A stretch of DNA of 64,000 nucleotides from Apium graveolens (Eukaryota > Streptophyta > Magnoliopsida > Apiales > Apiaceae): positions 228,946,102 to 229,010,101 of the forward strand of contig NC_133649.1 in the NCBI RefSeq assembly GCF_009905375.1. The letters are read 5' to 3'. A program made the position numbers and the translations under genes. This document shows positions 51,127-63,036 of this stretch, in pieces (position 1 is the first letter of the stretch; each line of letters starts with the position of its first letter). The notes under the pieces were generated by a model. That model ran no database searches. It was given only the letters and a program-made list of their open reading frames with translations, and was not told where the DNA came from.

Positions 51127-51399
51127 ATATTGGTGTATCTTTATATCAACTTTACATTGTACTATGCAATCCCAATGGTAAAAGTAGAACCATGTTTTCT
51201 CAATATTTCTGGTTAAAAATAAAAAAAAAACAAGAAAGTAATTACCAGCGGCGTAGCCAATGTATCAGCAACTTGGTACAACTGTTCGTACTGTAATCTA
51301 AAAAACTTAGATATATGTTCATTTTCCCAAAATAATATATTACAGTAATCAAATATTATTTTAACCCAACTTGAATAATATATCTTTCATAATAGGTTT

Positions 51400-51564
51400 T
51401 GTTAAATATATGATCATATTGGGGTTTTCTTCTAACACCTTAAGATTTTAGATGAGTTGGTTACTCAACATGGTATCAGAACTTAGGCTGGCGGGGGAGT
51501 GTTAAATATATGATCTTACTGGTATTTTCCTCTAACACATTTTAAATGAGCTGGTTACTCAACA
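51400..51564 (+). mobile_element. 165-bp miniature LTR element (TRIM/SMART-like)
   Basis: Two short direct repeats, 51400-51470 (71 bp) and 51500-51564 (65 bp). Both start TGTTAAATATATGATC and end GGTTACTCAACA. Between them are only 29 bases: TGGTATCAGAAC (near-perfect initiator-Met tRNA primer site) directly after the first repeat, and GGCGGGGGAG (polypurine tract) directly before the second. The flanks GGTTT and AGTTT are a possible 5-bp target duplication with one change. All reverse-transcription signals of an LTR element are present with no coding capacity. Confidence 0.85.
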
Positions 51565-52448
51565 AGTTTTAATTTGAGCTACTAAATTATGCAAACAAAT
51601 ATGTTCTTTTTTATACATTCTACAAACATAGGAATAACATGCAAATATTGCGGTAGCGCCATCGTCATACGTTTGACTCGTGTTTTTTTATATGCAGTCT
51701 ATTTTTTAGAAGAGTAATACTTTGCGCCTTTAAACTATTACAATAATTATATATAAATAACTATCTGTGATTCTCGAATACAGAGGAATATGTTATACTT
51801 GTTTCAACCATCCTCGAATAGAGCAGAGGAGACCAACTTCAGCAGCAGAAATGTATGTTTAACACAAAGACCATAATTCGCAATCACACTGTCAATCATT
51901 TCTTCTAAAATTGACTATTTTGAACAGGATATATATCATCTTAAATCAAAAACATAAATTAATCAAACTTAAGTATGGAAAACGCACAAAAATCATTGAA
52001 AAATAAATTATAGTATAAAGGAAGAGTGTCGAAAATAAACATGCTGATATAGTATACAAAAAAATCTAGAAGGAAGTATAAGTATATTGTATTATTCTTT
52101 GTGATCCTCTCTAAAGGCCGACTAAAGGTAAAACTGGAGATTTCGTGAATCAAGCAGAGAAACAAACAGTAACACCTATCTTTTCCCCGCCCTAGCCTTA
52201 AATTAACATGTGACTTCCAATAATCTCAATAAAAATATGACAACGCAAGGTTTATCATGGTATGAGACAAGTAATATCATGTTTTGCGTAATTTACCAGT
52301 TTCGGTTTCTCAAGTTCCTTCCACAAGACTCACAGCTTGGCTGGATTCTGTAAATAAATAGGATGTGATATTTTAACTAACTTAATCTCATAACAAGATA
52401 TTAGAACATGTATAAAAAATTAACTTTTTGTGGGAGTGTCATCTAACG
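51565..52448. other. AT-rich unassigned sequence
   Basis: No domain, element end or RNA gene recognised. The ORF 51959-52165 on the minus strand is hydrophobic and AT-driven and is not supported as a gene. Confidence 0.4.
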
Positions 52449-53171
52449 TGTTATTCCCTGACAATATAACAACATAATTACAAAAAAGGGGTTGAATGTA
52501 ATTCTGGTAATTTTTTACTTTTCTGAAAAATTCTTTCTTAAATATAAAACTTTGTTTGAATATGCAAGAGTGCGGATAAATATTATAAAGTATTCAAATC
52601 ACAAAAAAATAAATAAGAATTTAAAAACTTTATGGTGGATTTGTATTTCCACCAGAGATGTATATATTGAGAAAATCTCTGTGATGCAAGAATGCACACA
52701 TCTGATTACAAGTATTGTATAGCTTAGAACTTGAGAGACTAAAGATACAGATTGCTTGCTCTTGTTTTTCTAAATCTGATGTGATTCTTCATAACTAAAA
52801 TACTTGTTATACTTGGTTTATATATCACCAAGATACATGTGCAATAAGATAAAATAACATTCCTATCAGCTAGGTCGAATTCACATGTTTCTTCATTCCT
52901 CTATCCAATGCAATCCAAGTTAGATACAACATCTTTGAACAAGCTTGTCTTGCATGAAAATGAAAATGCTTCATTTTCTTCTAACACATGCAATCAGGCT
53001 GCCATATTCCTTTTGTGCACTATCAACCCCTGTGACTCTATCAGCTTCTGTCAAGTCCCTTTCAACTGCTATTCTGTTGATTATTCGTTGAGGCTTCATA
53101 AATGTTATCCGTTAAAACTTCATCTGTTATCCGTTGAAACTTAGCTTGATCATCCGTTGAGGTTTGTAGAT
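52449..53171 (-). repeat. truncated Sirevirus-like LTR
   Basis: Starts TGTTATTCCCTGACAATAT and, like the Sire-1 LTR, has AAAAGGGGTTGAATGTAATTC, a GGTGGATTTGTATTTCCACCAG segment and GGTTTATATATCACCAAG. Near the end it carries motif copies (ATCCGTTGA at about 53122 and 53151, with variants before them). It breaks off inside the motif array, where another LTR begins. Confidence 0.8.
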
Positions 53172-53374
53172 GTTGGGTCCCGAATTATCGTAGAAGAGGG
53201 GTTGAATACGATAATCACTAAATTAAAAATTTCTTTCGAATCTTTTGCGGATATAAAATTTAGTGCTCGATTAGTGGTTTTGTGTTCTTGAGAGGAATAG
53301 TGTTTGGAATAATAAAACGAGGAAAACAAGATATTAAAATATATATTCGTATATAAATCCGCGAGGGATGTTGC
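53172..53374 (-). repeat. partial LTR of another Sirevirus-like family
   Basis: TGTTGGGTCCCGAATTATCG followed by GAAGAGGGGTTGAATACGATA has the same layout as the plus-strand start of the Sire-1 LTR (TGTT..., then a GGGGTTGAAT segment), but the sequence is different. It ends where LTR B2 begins. Confidence 0.55.
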
Positions 53375-55670
53375 TATAACGCCTGAGAAATTACGTTTGT
53401 ATTATATCATGTTAATGATAAATTATATGTTTAATATGTCATTTATGTGTAATTAGCTATAAAACCCTAATTCTTACGTGTTATGTGTATTCCGTATTGT
53501 CCAGGTATTTTTAGAATATTTTTCATATATTTTATTTCGTATTTAAATCCTTCGTACCAAAAGTTATACGACCCGAACTAGGTTTTAATAGCTGATATTT
53601 TAAATAAAATAATTGGCTTTATTTTTCATAGAACGGCTTGTACCATCGCATTATTCTGAATATCTAGATATTTTATAAAAAAATTTGTTCCACGAAAAAT
53701 GACTTTTTCGGGCCCCATTGGGTGTTAAAATCACCACAAAAATCATATTTTTATTTTTATATAATTATAGGACTTTTATTTATACCATTTATTTGTATTT
53801 TTCAATTATTCACAATTTTTGAGAAATTTTGGCATATATATATTGTATATATAAAATATTTCAAAATTAAAATTTAATACTCAAAAATTATAAAATTAGG
53901 GGCCAATTAATTTTATAAGATGTATAATTAGGGGCTTAATTTTAATTAGGAGTATTATTTTTCCTACTATGAATAGTTAATTTTATTTTAATTATTATTG
54001 ATTAATTATAAAAATTCTGCAAAATTCTGGAAATTCTCTGAAGAACAGGGTCGGGTCGGATTCTGGGTCAAGAATCAATCGTTGATTTTGATCGTTTCTG
54101 AACACCAAATCGATCGATATGTGAGTACCCAAATTGATCCTCTCAATCCGTTCTTTCGATTTCTGGTATCAATATCATATTTTGATGCGTTGTTTTTCAA
54201 TTTTAATTTCTAGGGTTTATACCTGATTTGGTACTTTTTGATTCTGGGGTTATCTGTTGAAATTGATGTTGTAAATAGCTTTTTTGATGATTTCTGATCG
54301 ACTCTTGCTAATTAATTTTACAGACGATTGCTTGAATTGATAGTACGATATCTAGGGTTTATGTATTTTTTGTTTGATCAATTTTAATTTTAGAGATGTC
54401 TGAGATATGATTGGGCATAGGGGTTTAATTGTCTATGTTCTAAGCTTTATTTTGACATATAGAATATGAATTTTGGTGTACGATTTAGGCAGATCGGAGT
54501 TTGGCCGGATTTTAAGTCGGTTTTGATCGGAATCTTGTTTTAGGGGTTATTAAGTTATTTTGTTAATTGATTGATTTTTAGAACTAAGTTTGCAATCGAT
54601 TCCATATAAAAACGAGCACAAACGGTTCGTGATATGGCCTGAAAGTGACTTCATCGAAATCTGGAAAAGTTCATCGGAGTTGGTAGTTTTTCACAGGAAA
54701 AGAAGATGCGTTCATCATCGATTGTTGATGAAGACGGCGTTGGACTGCTATGTTGATTTCAAATGAAATTGACACAGAAACAGAGCAAAACGGAGTCAAA
54801 TGGGGAGGGGGGGTAATTAGACTGGCCGGAAAACTGGTCGGTGACCGGAATCTTCACCGGATTCTGGGTTCATCCCGACCCGTTTTATGTTATTGCAGAC
54901 CCTGATTCAACCCGGTTTTGATCCAATTAAACACAAATCCATTTCCTGGAACTTGATCCTGGAATTTTTTTTATTATTAATTATAAAATTAGTTTTTATT
55001 TATTTTATAAATTGATTAATTAATTATTTAATTAATTAATTTATATTATAAATAATTCTGAAATATTTTCTAAAAATCAGAATTATTTATTTCTTTATAT
55101 TATTATTATTTATTTATTAATTATTTAAAAGTGATTAATTATTTTATTAATTAATCAAATAATTTTCAATAAATCATAATAAATTTATTTTAATTCCAAA
55201 AATTATGGAAAAATCATTTTTAATTTTGCTTTTCGCCAAATAATTATTTGAAATATTTTTAGGGTTCAATAATTAGTAATAATTATTTATATTAAATAAT
55301 AAATTAATTTTTCTGTATTTATCTGATAATAATTGAACCGTTTATCTGATTCGAGCGAAACGAAAGCCCTTTGACTCAGGATAATGATCTGTTTTCATTA
55401 AAAAATAATATTAAATCCTAATTTATTTTAGAAACTAGTTGATTTTTGATATTTAATTACTTGTAAGCCTTAGTGCGTGTAGAGACGAGTCCAATAAATT
55501 CCGAAAAATAGGAAACGAGTCAGATATTGTTCAGTTAAGCGAATAGCAAGTCGATTTTGATTCTAAAAATTATTTTGAACCTAAAATAACTATATGGCTT
55601 ATGTGCTTATATGAATTATGTGGTTAATCGAGTCTAATCTGTTAATAAGTAATATACGGGTTAGTAATAC
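53375..55670 (+). repeat. Gypsy-B-type LTR, copy B2 (5' two-thirds)
   Basis: Begins TATAACGCCTGAGAAATTACG (terminal TG changed to TA) and follows copy B1 from 44869 to about 46950. Sire-2 interrupts it at 55671. The last third of the LTR is missing on the other side of Sire-2. Confidence 0.85.
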
Positions 55671-56695
55671 TGTTGTGCATATGTTGTGTACTTGATGATT
55701 ACATGAACAAAACACCTTAGTAGATTTTACTTATTGAAATAATGTAGCACTCGACGGATAAGAATTATTTATAGTCCCGACGGATAACTCATTACAGTCC
55801 CGACGGATGATGAATTATTATCCATCGAGTGAGTAGCTTATGTAATAATGAGTCTGTAGCACATTTCTACATACATCTTTGTATAGATTCTGTAGTAGCA
55901 TATAAGTCATGTCGACTTTAACTAGATATGCAGAATAGGTTGATTAATTGTACATAGATGATGTCTTATAATTCTACATAAATGAATTAAAGTCAAGTGC
56001 CAAAATAGCTACCGACGGATGATTAACAAAGTCATCGATGGATGATCAAATGGCTATCAACGGATGTTCAATATAGCAGTCGACGGATGATCAATGAAGC
56101 TATCAACGGATGATCATAAAATCGATGGATGATCATGTACTCAACGGATAAAGAATTCAAATATCAGTTGACAGTGACAGCATAGTCACATGCGTCGAAG
56201 TGTATGCAAATGAAATGAGGAAGCCTATTAACTAGGTAATAGAGAATAAAGTAGCAAAGCATTAGACCCGATAGTTTTTATAATGATTCTGTCTTTTAAC
56301 TTTATAATCTTGGTAATATATATAAACCAAGAAGTAGAAAATAGAAATATGAATCTGAGATACAAAAATAGAGAAACGTTTGTAAGCAGAATTCTTAGCA
56401 TTTCTCTGTATTCTCAGTGGTTCAACATTTGTAAGCAGCTGTGAACATTACACAGAGTTCTCTCGATATATAATATATATATCTCTGGTGGAATCATTCA
56501 AATCCACCAGAAAGTTTTTAAAGACTCTTGTTTTTAATTATTTGTGTTTTGATTCACTTAAGTTTTATTCTGTATTGTGCTAATCAATACACTTATATTT
56601 ATATTTGAGTTAGAACATTTTATTTTAAGAAAAAGTTTCAAGAATTCCATTCAACCCCCTTCTGTAATTCTTGTCATATTGTTAAGGGACTAACA
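55671..56695 (+). repeat. Sire-2 5' LTR
   Basis: 1025 bp, TGTTGTGCAT to GGGACTAACA, followed by the primer site. It contains about eleven motif-like sites between 55750 and 56150, a TATA-like TATATATAAACC at about 56310-56322, and GGTGGAATC...ATCCACCAG near 56480-56515, as in the Sire-1 LTR. Confidence 0.88.
55752..56155. repeat. TCGACGGAT-type motif array in Sire-2 LTR
   Basis: Copies of (T/C)C(G/A)ACGGAT, for example TCGACGGAT near 55753 and 56081, CCGACGGAT near 55787, 55801 and 56011, TCAACGGAT near 56057, 56103 and 56139, with decayed forms (TCGATGGAT, ATCCATCGA). All lie upstream of the TATA box, as in Sire-1. Confidence 0.85.
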
Positions 56696-56697
56696 AT

Positions 56698-56709
56698 TGG
56701 TATCAGAGC
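56698..56709 (+). other. Sire-2 primer-binding site (tRNA-iMet)
   Basis: TGGTATCAGAGC two bases after the LTR end. Confidence 0.95.
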
Positions 56710-56756
56710 AAGCTCTTAACTTACAAAGAGTTTAAAGATCAAAACAATTCTGCAAG

Positions 56757-59163
56757 ATGAACAAGAAGGATGTTGGAGTCAAGATTCCTTTTCTGGATAA
56801 AGATAATTACCATCATTGGAAGGTAAAGATGCATCTTCATATGCTTTCTCAAGATGAGGCCTATGTGGACTGCATAGAAAGAGGCCCTCATGTTCCAATG
56901 AGAGCTGCAACAGGAAACGAGCCATCAGTCCCCAAGCCAAGGCATGAATGGTATGATCCTGACATTGAACAAGTCAGGAAGGATAAAAAGGCCATGAATA
57001 TCCTGTTTAATGGAGTTGATGGAGATATGTTTGACAACATTATCAACTGCAAAACTGCCAAGAGTGTTTGGGATACAATACAGATCATCTGTGATGGCAT
57101 TGAGCAAGTTAGAGAAAACAAGATGCAGCTCCTGATTCAGCAATATGAGCATTTTCATAATGAAGAAAGTGAGTCACTCATTGACATTTTCAGTAGGTTC
57201 CAAAAACTACTAAATGCTCTTAAGTTACATGGAAGGGTCTATCAGACAAAAGACTCCAATCTGAAATTTTTTAGATCTCTTCCAAAGGAATGGAAATCAA
57301 TGACAGTCTCATTAAGAAACTCACATGATTATAAGGAGTTTACCTTGGAGAGACTGTATGGCATCCTGAAAACCTATGAGCTGGAAATAAAGCAGGATGA
57401 AAGAATGGAGAGAGGAAAGAAGAAAGGAGGATCCATTGCACTAGTTGCTGAGTTGGAAAAGGAGAACGAAGTGAAGATGGAAGCTGTTGAATCAATTTCA
57501 AGGGTCTGTGAGAACAAGGGCAAGGGGCTTGTAGTAGAAAGTGAAGATTCTTTAAGCCAGGATGACATGGAGGACATTGATGATCACCTAGCATTTCTTT
57601 CCAGGAGATTTGCCAAACTCAAGTTCAAAAAGAACTTTGGAGCAGCCAAGCCAAATATAAACATGGTGGATAAATCAAAATTCAAATGTTTCAAATGTAG
57701 CTTGGCAGGGCATTTTGCCACTGAGTGTAGGAAGTAAGATTCCAGTAAGAAAAGGTTTGAGTCTGTGGATTATAAGCAAAAATACTTTGATCTACTCAAG
57801 CAAAAGGAAAGGGCTTTTATTACACAAGAAAATGACTGGGCAGCAGATGGTCTGGATGAAGATGAAGATGTCAGTTATGTAAATCTAGCCCTAATGGCCA
57901 AGTCTGATGAGACAGAGACAAGTTCCTTAAGCAATCAGGTAATTACTACAAACCTTGCACATTTATCTAAAGCTGAGTGTAAGGATGCCATTAATGACAT
58001 GTCTACAGAGTTATATCATTTGCATGTTACACTTAAGTCTCTTATCAAAGAAAATGTTAAAATCAAAGAAAACAATTTATTTTTGAGTGAGAGGAATAAT
58101 GTGCTTGAGTCTCAATTTATTGATTTTGAGAAATTAAGAATTGAGTGTAAGATTGCTAAGGAGGAATTAACTGAGTCCTTGAAAAAGGAAGAAATTTTGA
58201 AGAAGCAGCTCGAGCGTGAACAAGAGGTAATTAAGGCATGGAAAACATCCAGGGATGTCCATGCTCAAATCACCAAAGTTCAAGGAATCAAGGAATCGAG
58301 TCCTTCTGTGATGAAGCCTGGAAAAAGAACAAAGAGAAACTAGAACCTAATTTAGTAGATGGTCTGCTAACAGATGTAGACTCGACGGATGATGAGGATC
58401 ATCCGTCGGATAACAAAAAATGTTATTCGTCGATTGATGAAAATCATCATCCGTCGGCTGTGAGCAAACCCATCAGTAAAGCCAAACTAGTTAAGCTGAA
58501 TGAGAAGTATGGGTCTGAATCTAAGAACTTTGTTTCAGGAGAGTCGAGTCAAGTTAAGAAAGGGAAAAAGGCTAATGTTGGTCACATGACTTTCAAACAG
58601 TTAAGTGACAGACTTGAAAAGATTGAGGTAAAATAGAGACTAAAAGGAAAAACAATAGGAATGGTAAATTAGGGATTAACAAACACAATCACTACACACC
58701 TGATAAATATGCTCCTAGAAAAATCTGTGTCAAGTGTGGTAGTGTAAATCATCTGTCTGTTAATTGCAAATCTGCCATTCCTACTCCCATGTCTGTGCAA
58801 CCTCAATTTCCCAACATGATTGCCATGCCTCCTATGCCTGTTAATGCTATGTCTACACAGAACATGAATGCACAGTTTGCTAATATGCCATTTGCACCTA
58901 ATCCTTATTATGCTGCATATAGTATGCCACAAATGCCATTTAGCATGCCTTACTGGAATAATATGTTTACCCATAGCATGCCATTTCCTGTTAGTCATAA
59001 TATGCATGATAATTCTGTTGCAATGAATGGTTTCAAAGGCTCAACTCAAATGACTAAGGATGAATCTGAAATTCCCAAGTCAAGTGAAATAAAGCCTAAG
59101 AAACAGAAAAGGAAAGCTAACAAGGCAGGATCCAAGAAAAATTGGGTACCAAAATCAACTTGA
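56757..59163 (+). pseudogene. Sire-2 gag
   Basis: ATG at 56757. The gag core aligns with Sire-1 (FLDKDNYHHWKVKMHLHML, AMNILFNGVDGDMFDN, SLPKEWKSMTVSLRNSHDY). First zinc knuckle CFKCSLAGHFATEC, where the usual Gly after the second Cys is Ser. TAA at 57735-57737 directly follows the knuckle; a frameshift near 58290 and another near 58635 break the rest. The later part has a coiled coil, the motif-encoded tail (STDDEDHPSDNKK), a second knuckle CVKCGSVNHLSVNC, a Met/Pro-rich segment, and the end WVPKST before TGA at 59161. Confidence 0.88.
58382..58461. repeat. motif cluster at Sire-2 gag C-terminus
   Basis: TCGACGGAT at 58382, ATCCGTCGG at 58401, ATTCGTCGA at about 58426 and ATCCGTCGG at about 58450. 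The first pair has the same 19-bp spacing as in Sire-1. Both arms carry the family-specific base (C/G in place of T/A). Confidence 0.88.
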
Positions 59164-59185
59164 TTTAATTTTGATGTGTACAGGG
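59161..59185 (+). promoter_or_regulatory. Sire-2 gag stop, pol-frame stop and candidate splice acceptor
   Basis: Gag TGA (59161-59163), pol-frame TGA (59172-59174), then TGTGTACAG followed by GG at 59183. Same order as in Sire-1, so the arrangement is ancestral to both families. Confidence 0.45.
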
Positions 59186-62100
59186 AAACAGAAAGAATCT
59201 TTGGTACTTGGATAGTGGTTGTTCAAGATAGATGACTGGTGATTCTACCCTGCTCACAGAGTTTAAGGAGAGAGCTGGCCCAAGTATTACTTTTGGAGAT
59301 GACAGCAAAGGTTATACTGTGGGATATAGCTTGATTTCAAAGGACAATGTCATCATTGAGGAGCTTGCTTTAGTGGAAGGTCTCAAACACAATCTGTTGA
59401 GTATCAGCCAGTTTTGTGATAAAGGCAATTCAGTAACCTTCAACTCAGAAGCCTGTGTTATGACTAATAAAAGAAGCAGCAAAGTGGTTCTCACTGGTGT
59501 GAGAAAAGGGAATGTGTACCTAGCTGATTTCAACTCATCTAATGCAGAATCTGTAACTTGTCTTCTCAGTAAAGCTAGTCAGGATGAAAGTTGGCTATGG
59601 CACAAGAAGCTATCCCATTTAAACTCCAAGTCCATGAATGAGCTAGTAAAGAAAGAACTGGTCAGAGGCATTCCTCTAGTGGAGTTTTCTAAGGATGGAC
59701 TGTGTGATGCCTGCCAAAAAGGGAAGCAGATCAAAGCATCATTCAGGAAGAAACTTGATTCAATAATTGAAGAGCCTTTGCAACTGCTTCACATGGATTT
59801 ATTTGGACCAGTCAATGTATTATCAATTTCAAGGAAAAGATTTTGCCTAGTAATTGTAGATGATTTCTCAAAGTTCTATTGGACATATTTCCTAAAGTCT
59901 AAAGATGAGGCTAGTGAAATCATCATCAATCACATAAGGCAAGTCAATAATCATCCTGATTTCAATGTTAGAAGAATCAGGAGTGACAATGGAACTGAGT
60001 TCAAGAACTCTGTCATGAGAGCATTTTGTGAGGAAAATGGGATTCTACATGAGTTTTCAGCAGCAAGGACTCCACAACAAAATGGAGTAGTGGAACGGAA
60101 TAACATATCACTTATTGAAGCTGCAAGGACAATGCTTGAAGAATCTAAATTACCAACATATTTCTGGGCTGAAGCTGTAAATACTGCATGTTACACTCAA
60201 AATATTTCTTTGGTTAATCAAGCAAGATGCATGACTCCCTATCAATTGTTCAAGAACAAGAAGCCAACTCTAAACTTTCTTCATGTCTTTGGCTGCAAAT
60301 GATATATTCTGAGAAATCAAACTGATCAAAATGGGAAGTTTGATGCTAAAGCAGATGAAGGAATTTTTGTTGGATATGCTGTTGGTAAAGCATATAGAGT
60401 CTACAATCTGAGAACCAACATTGTTGTGGAATCAATACATGTTGTGTTTGATGATAAAAAGATTGAAGGACTGAAAGATGGAGATTACCATGAGAGCTTC
60501 AAATTCGACAATGTGGAGATGGTTAGTGATGACAGTGATGATGAAAGTGATCAAGAGAATGTATCTAAAGATAATGCAAATAAATTTACCACCAATGAAG
60601 CACAAAACTCAACATCTGTCGAGTTGCATAATGCTTCATCCGTCGGAAGGCAATCTGCATTATTCGTCGGGAGACAACCAGCTTCATCCGTCGGTGCTCA
60701 AAATTCACCATCCGCCGGGTTATCAGAAGGAGCAGGAAGTCAAGATAGATCACCTATAGAAAGTTCAAATCAAAGATCCATAAACTCAGTGGGAGTTTCT
60801 AAAAATCAAAACTCAATCACACATCAAGACAACAATGAGGTCTCTTCATCTAGAGCTAATCTACCTCAATAAAGGAAATGGACAAAAGATCACCCCTTTG
60901 AGCTTATCATTGATGATGTTTCTTCTAGAGTTCAAACAAGAAGAGCAACTCAGGAAGAATGTCTTTACAGTAACTTTCTTTCCAAGGAAGAACCAAAGAA
61001 GGTAGAAGAAGTTTTGTTGGATCCAGATTGGATTTTAACTATGCAGGAGGAGCTAAACTAATTTAAAAGGAATAATGTAAGGAAGCTGGTGCCCAAGCCT
61101 AAATGAAAGAATCTAATAGACACCAAGTGGATATTCAAAAACAAGATGGATGAAAATGGCATAGTTGTCAGGAACAAAGCTAGATTGGTTGTTAAGGGCT
61201 ATTGTCAGCAAGAAGGAATATATTTTGATGAAACATTTGCTCCTGTTGCAAGACTTGAAGCCATCAGAATCTTCTTAGCCTATGCAGCCCATGCCAATTT
61301 CAAAGTCTATCAAATGGATGTCAAAAGTGCCTTTCTGAATGGAGATTTGGAGGAAGGAGTTTATGTCAGTCAACCTCCTGGTTTTGAAGATTTAAATTTT
61401 CCAGAACATGTCTATTATCTTTTGAAAGCACTTTATGGACTGAAGCAAGCACCTAGATCCTGGTATGACACTTTATCAAAGTTCCTTTTGGAAAATCACT
61501 TCACAAGAGGTACTGTAGATAAAACTTTATTTTTCAGAAATGTTAATGGCTCTAGTATACTTGTTCAAATTTATGTAGATGATATTATTTTTGGCTCTAT
61601 AGATGAGAAACTTTGCAAAAAGTTTGCCAAAAATGATGCAAAGTAAGTATGAAATGAGTATGATGGAAGAACTAACTTACTTTCTTGGCTTACAAGTTAA
61701 GCAAGTTAGTGATGGAATATTCATTAGTCAAACTAAATATATTTTTGATCTTTTAAGGAAGTTTGATCTAATGGATTGCACATCTGCAAAAACTCCCATG
61801 GCCACTGCAACTAAGCTTGAATTAAACACTACTGAAAAGTCTGTGGATTTTTCAAGTTATAGAGGCATGGTTGGCTCACTTCTGTACTTAACAGCTAGTA
61901 GGCCAGATATAATGTTTGCTACATGTTTATGTGCTAGATTTCAGGCTGATCCTAGAGATCTCACTTAATAGCTATTAAGAGAATTTTCAGATATCTCAAG
62001 GGAATACCAAACCTTGGCATTTGGCACCCTAAAGATTCTGGTTTTAATCTAACCGGTTATTCAGATGCAGATCATACAGGTTGTAGAATTGATAGAAAGA

Positions 62101-62516
62101 GTACAACAGGAACCTGTCAATTTCTAGGAAACAAGCTTGTGTCCTGGTTCAGTAAAAAGCAAAAATCAGTTTCTACTTCTACAACTGAAGCTGAATATAT
62201 TGCTGCTGGCAGTTGCTGTGCACAGATTTTATGCATGAGAAATCAATTGCTAGACTATGGTTTGCAAGTTGAGAGGATTCCTATTTTCTGTGATAACAGA
62301 AGTGCAATTGCCATCACTAAAAATCCAGTACAACATTCAAGGACAAAGCACATAGATATCAAGTACCATTTCATAAGGGAACATGTAATGAATGGTACTG
62401 TGGAACTATATGTTGTTCCCAGTGAGAAGTAGCTTGCAGATATCTTTACCAAGCCACTGGATGAATCCACCTTTTCAAGGTTGGTAAGTGAGTTAGGTAT
62501 GCTTAATTACTCTTAA
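59175..62516 (+). pseudogene. Sire-2 pol
   Basis: Protease WYLDSGCSR then TAG where His is expected (59230). Integrase has [33 protein letters not shown] and VVERN (catalytic D, D, E kept), with TGA replacing Cys near 60301. The linker has the motif cluster (60640-60725) and a stop at about 60871. RT has [12 protein letters not shown] and YVDDIIFGS, stops near 61060 and 61105, and a frameshift near 61628. RNase H is split by a frameshift near 61965 but keeps [13 protein letters not shown] and CDNRSAIAI; TAG precedes [12 protein letters not shown]. Ends LGMLNYS, as Sire-1 does. Not functional. Confidence 0.9.
60640..60722. repeat. motif cluster in Sire-2 integrase-RT linker
   Basis: ATCCGTCGG, ATTCGTCGG, ATCCGTCGG and ATCCGCCGG, spaced 24-30 bp, read as S-V-G in the protein. 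It lies at the same place as the Sire-1 cluster (39379-39454), which reads S-V-E/D. Confidence 0.85.
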
Positions 62517-63036
62517 ATACATCTGAGTTAATTTGCAAGTTGAAATGCAGCCTGAAATTTAATTGATTTTTCAGTCTTGGATGAAATTTTGGCTAAGTCA
62601 AAATTTACATCTCGACGGATAACCCTTATCCGTCGAGTTTGGTCATCCGTCGTAATACAATTTGCTAATAAAATCAATTACTTTTCTGGAATATTTTATA
62701 TGTCGACGGATAACAGTTTATCCTCATCCGTCGAATTGTCTTAATCTCAGCCGTTAATTCCCTGTACATTATCCATCGAGTATACTTACAGTTTGTAAGC
62801 ATAACATGACGGATAATGAGGGGAATTTTTACAGTTTATTTTTTTTAACGGCTATTTTAGGCAATTTCTATTGGTTACCTTATTTTACTTTATTATTTTT
62901 ATCAGTTATTTTTGAGATAGTATAAAAGCTTATTTCATTGCAATTGCTTTTCTTTTATCATTCCCAATTCAACTGCTCTAATTTCATTGTCTCTTAAAGC
63001 ACTTACTCTCCTTCTTCAAGCTCTTATTCTTTAACA
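62517..63036 (+). promoter_or_regulatory. Sire-2 pol to third-ORF spacer, likely promoter
   Basis: A perfect 25-bp dyad TCGACGGAT-N7-ATCCGTCGA at 62612-62636, ATCCGTCGT near 62645, an inverted pair at 62703 and 62726, and decayed copies (ATCCATCGA near 62770, TGACGGATA near 62809). TATAAAAG is at 62921-62928, 116 bp before the ATG at 63037. Same order and similar distances as in Sire-1. Confidence 0.6.
62921..62928 (+). promoter_or_regulatory. TATA box before Sire-2 third ORF
   Basis: TATAAAAG, a near-consensus plant TATA box, 116 bp upstream of the ATG. The Sire-1 counterpart is at 37149-37154. Confidence 0.5.

Noticed and set aside
44869..55670. Gypsy-B as one complete element with LTRs B1 and B2
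   Set aside because: Between them there is no matching gag-pol, the upstream ORF is cut at 48915 by an opposite-strand gypsy fragment, and no shared target duplication was found. They are treated as separate insertions or remnants.
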